From Paraburkholderia haematera (GTDB lineage Bacteria; Pseudomonadota; Gammaproteobacteria; Burkholderiales; Burkholderiaceae): a DNA stretch of 64,000 nucleotides. A program made the translations under genes and the position numbers. Shown in pieces: positions 63,477 through 64,000 of the stretch; position 1 is the stretch's first letter, and every line of letters starts with the position of its first letter. Below the pieces are notes generated by a model. The model ran no database searches. It saw only the letters and a list, made by a program, of their open reading frames with translations, and was not told the origin of the DNA. Location of the stretch: the NCBI RefSeq assembly GCF_905220975.1, contig NZ_CAJNBK010000028.1, positions 17,381-81,380 on the forward strand, in the 5' to 3' direction.

Positions 63477-63853
63477 TATTCTGAGGAGGATGTTAAGACG
63501 AGGCGACGCGACGAAGCGCGCGCAAGAGGGAAATGAAGAGGGGCGGTGAAGTTGTTTTGCTACAGGTTTTTCGCCTGCGGGAGCAGTTGTCCGTTGGCGT
63601 TGCTGCCAGGCGAAAAAGCCGAGCTAGTGTGTTCGGGGAGGGATGAAAGCGGAGAACCCGCGCGGGTATGCCGCAGAAATGGGCTTAGTCGTATGAGATA
63701 ACGCAGGACGCCGGGGCAAACCTCGCCGGCGCCTGCCCGGCCGTGTTGCTGGCGGATGGCGCTGCGGGTCGGCAGAAACGGGCGCGCATGTCCCGGGGGG
63801 ATGGTGCTGGGCGCGTATTGCTATTGACGCCGTTGTTTTACGGCCGTAAACGC
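63477..63853. other. Gap between imuA promoter and rRNA operon
   Basis: About 380 bases without a credible gene, RNA or repeat that I can see. Confidence 0.4.
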
Positions 63854-63884
63854 AGAAACCCCGCCTTTATGGGGCGGGGTTTCT
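63854..63884 (-). terminator. rRNA operon terminator
   Basis: AGAAACCCCGCC and GGGCGGGGTTTCT make a 12-bp stem with a short loop just downstream of the minus-strand 5S rRNA. Confidence 0.9.
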
Positions 63885-63898
63885 GGACATGCTAGGGA

Positions 63899-64000
63899 GC
63901 CTGACGATTACCTACTTTCACACGGGAATCCGCACTATCATCGGCGTGGAGTCGTTTCACGGTCCTGTTCGGGATGGGAAGGGGTGGGACCGACTCGCTA
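63899..64000 (-). rRNA. rrf: 5S ribosomal RNA, 5' end outside the window
   Basis: The minus strand reads TAGCGAGTCGGTCCCACCCC, then CCATCCCGAACAGGACCGTG, and ends GTAATCGTCAGGC, a Burkholderia-like 5S rRNA. About 12 bases of its 5' end lie beyond the window. It is the last gene of a minus-strand rRNA operon. Confidence 0.93.

Overview
The window is high-GC bacterial chromosome that reads as Burkholderia sensu lato, most likely Paraburkholderia. Supporting genes are an acs / DUF4212 / VC_2705-type symporter group, class I fumarase, an FtrABCD iron system, DUF3563, a 3-hydroxybutyrate dehydrogenase, an imuA-imuB-dnaE2 cassette and a Burkholderia-like 5S rRNA. The species is inferred from gene content only.

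Layout. 1-2.9 kb: the end of an OmpA-family gene, an IS3 orfA stump, and an eroded P4-type island (start-less, deleted integrase; frameshifted alpA; DUF927 stump; an orphan toxin-like C-terminus; a DUF4279 gene) beside tRNA-Ser(GGA). 3.1-10.1 kb: the acetate-type symporter, DUF4212 and acs, interrupted between DUF4212 and acs by a large gene whose C-terminus carries a CNF1-like LSGC...H signature. That intruder lies between two related 44-bp palindromes and next to a duplicated scrap of the symporter gene.

10.7-31.7 kb: a type III secretion island. Seventeen tightly coupled minus-strand genes run sctC-D-E-F-G-I-J-K-L-Q-R-S-T-U-V-N-O, with the left part in Yersinia Ysc order. Plus-strand genes for likely secreted proteins flank both sides: a 1018-aa protein with an R-S-ExE ADP-ribosyltransferase domain; a DUF1521 (metal-induced autocleavage) protein with seven Cys-bearing 12-residue repeats; a His- and Gly-rich harpin-like protein; and a small degenerate ART-like protein. 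A ribbon-helix-helix regulator lies in the AT-richer gap upstream of sctC. Most striking, SctU stops just before its NPTH autocleavage domain. No SctP ruler, gatekeeper or clear translocon is visible here. The right border of the island cuts a UPF0114 gene.

32-64 kb: core chromosome. Fumarase, bacterioferritin, murI and bfd are followed by tonB-exbB-exbD, LysR/pirin, OsmC, a DUF1857-like gene, hemP and ftrABCD, with Fur-like boxes before bfd, hemP and ftrA. Then come uvrB, tyrB, a patatin, 3-hydroxybutyrate dehydrogenase, an aldo/keto reductase, rlmJ and a copper-type MerR regulator diverging from a CopZ-like chaperone across a perfect dyad. The last block is an RmlD-type SDR and the imuA-imuB-dnaE2 mutasome under a consensus LexA box, followed by the 3' part of a minus-strand rRNA operon (5S).
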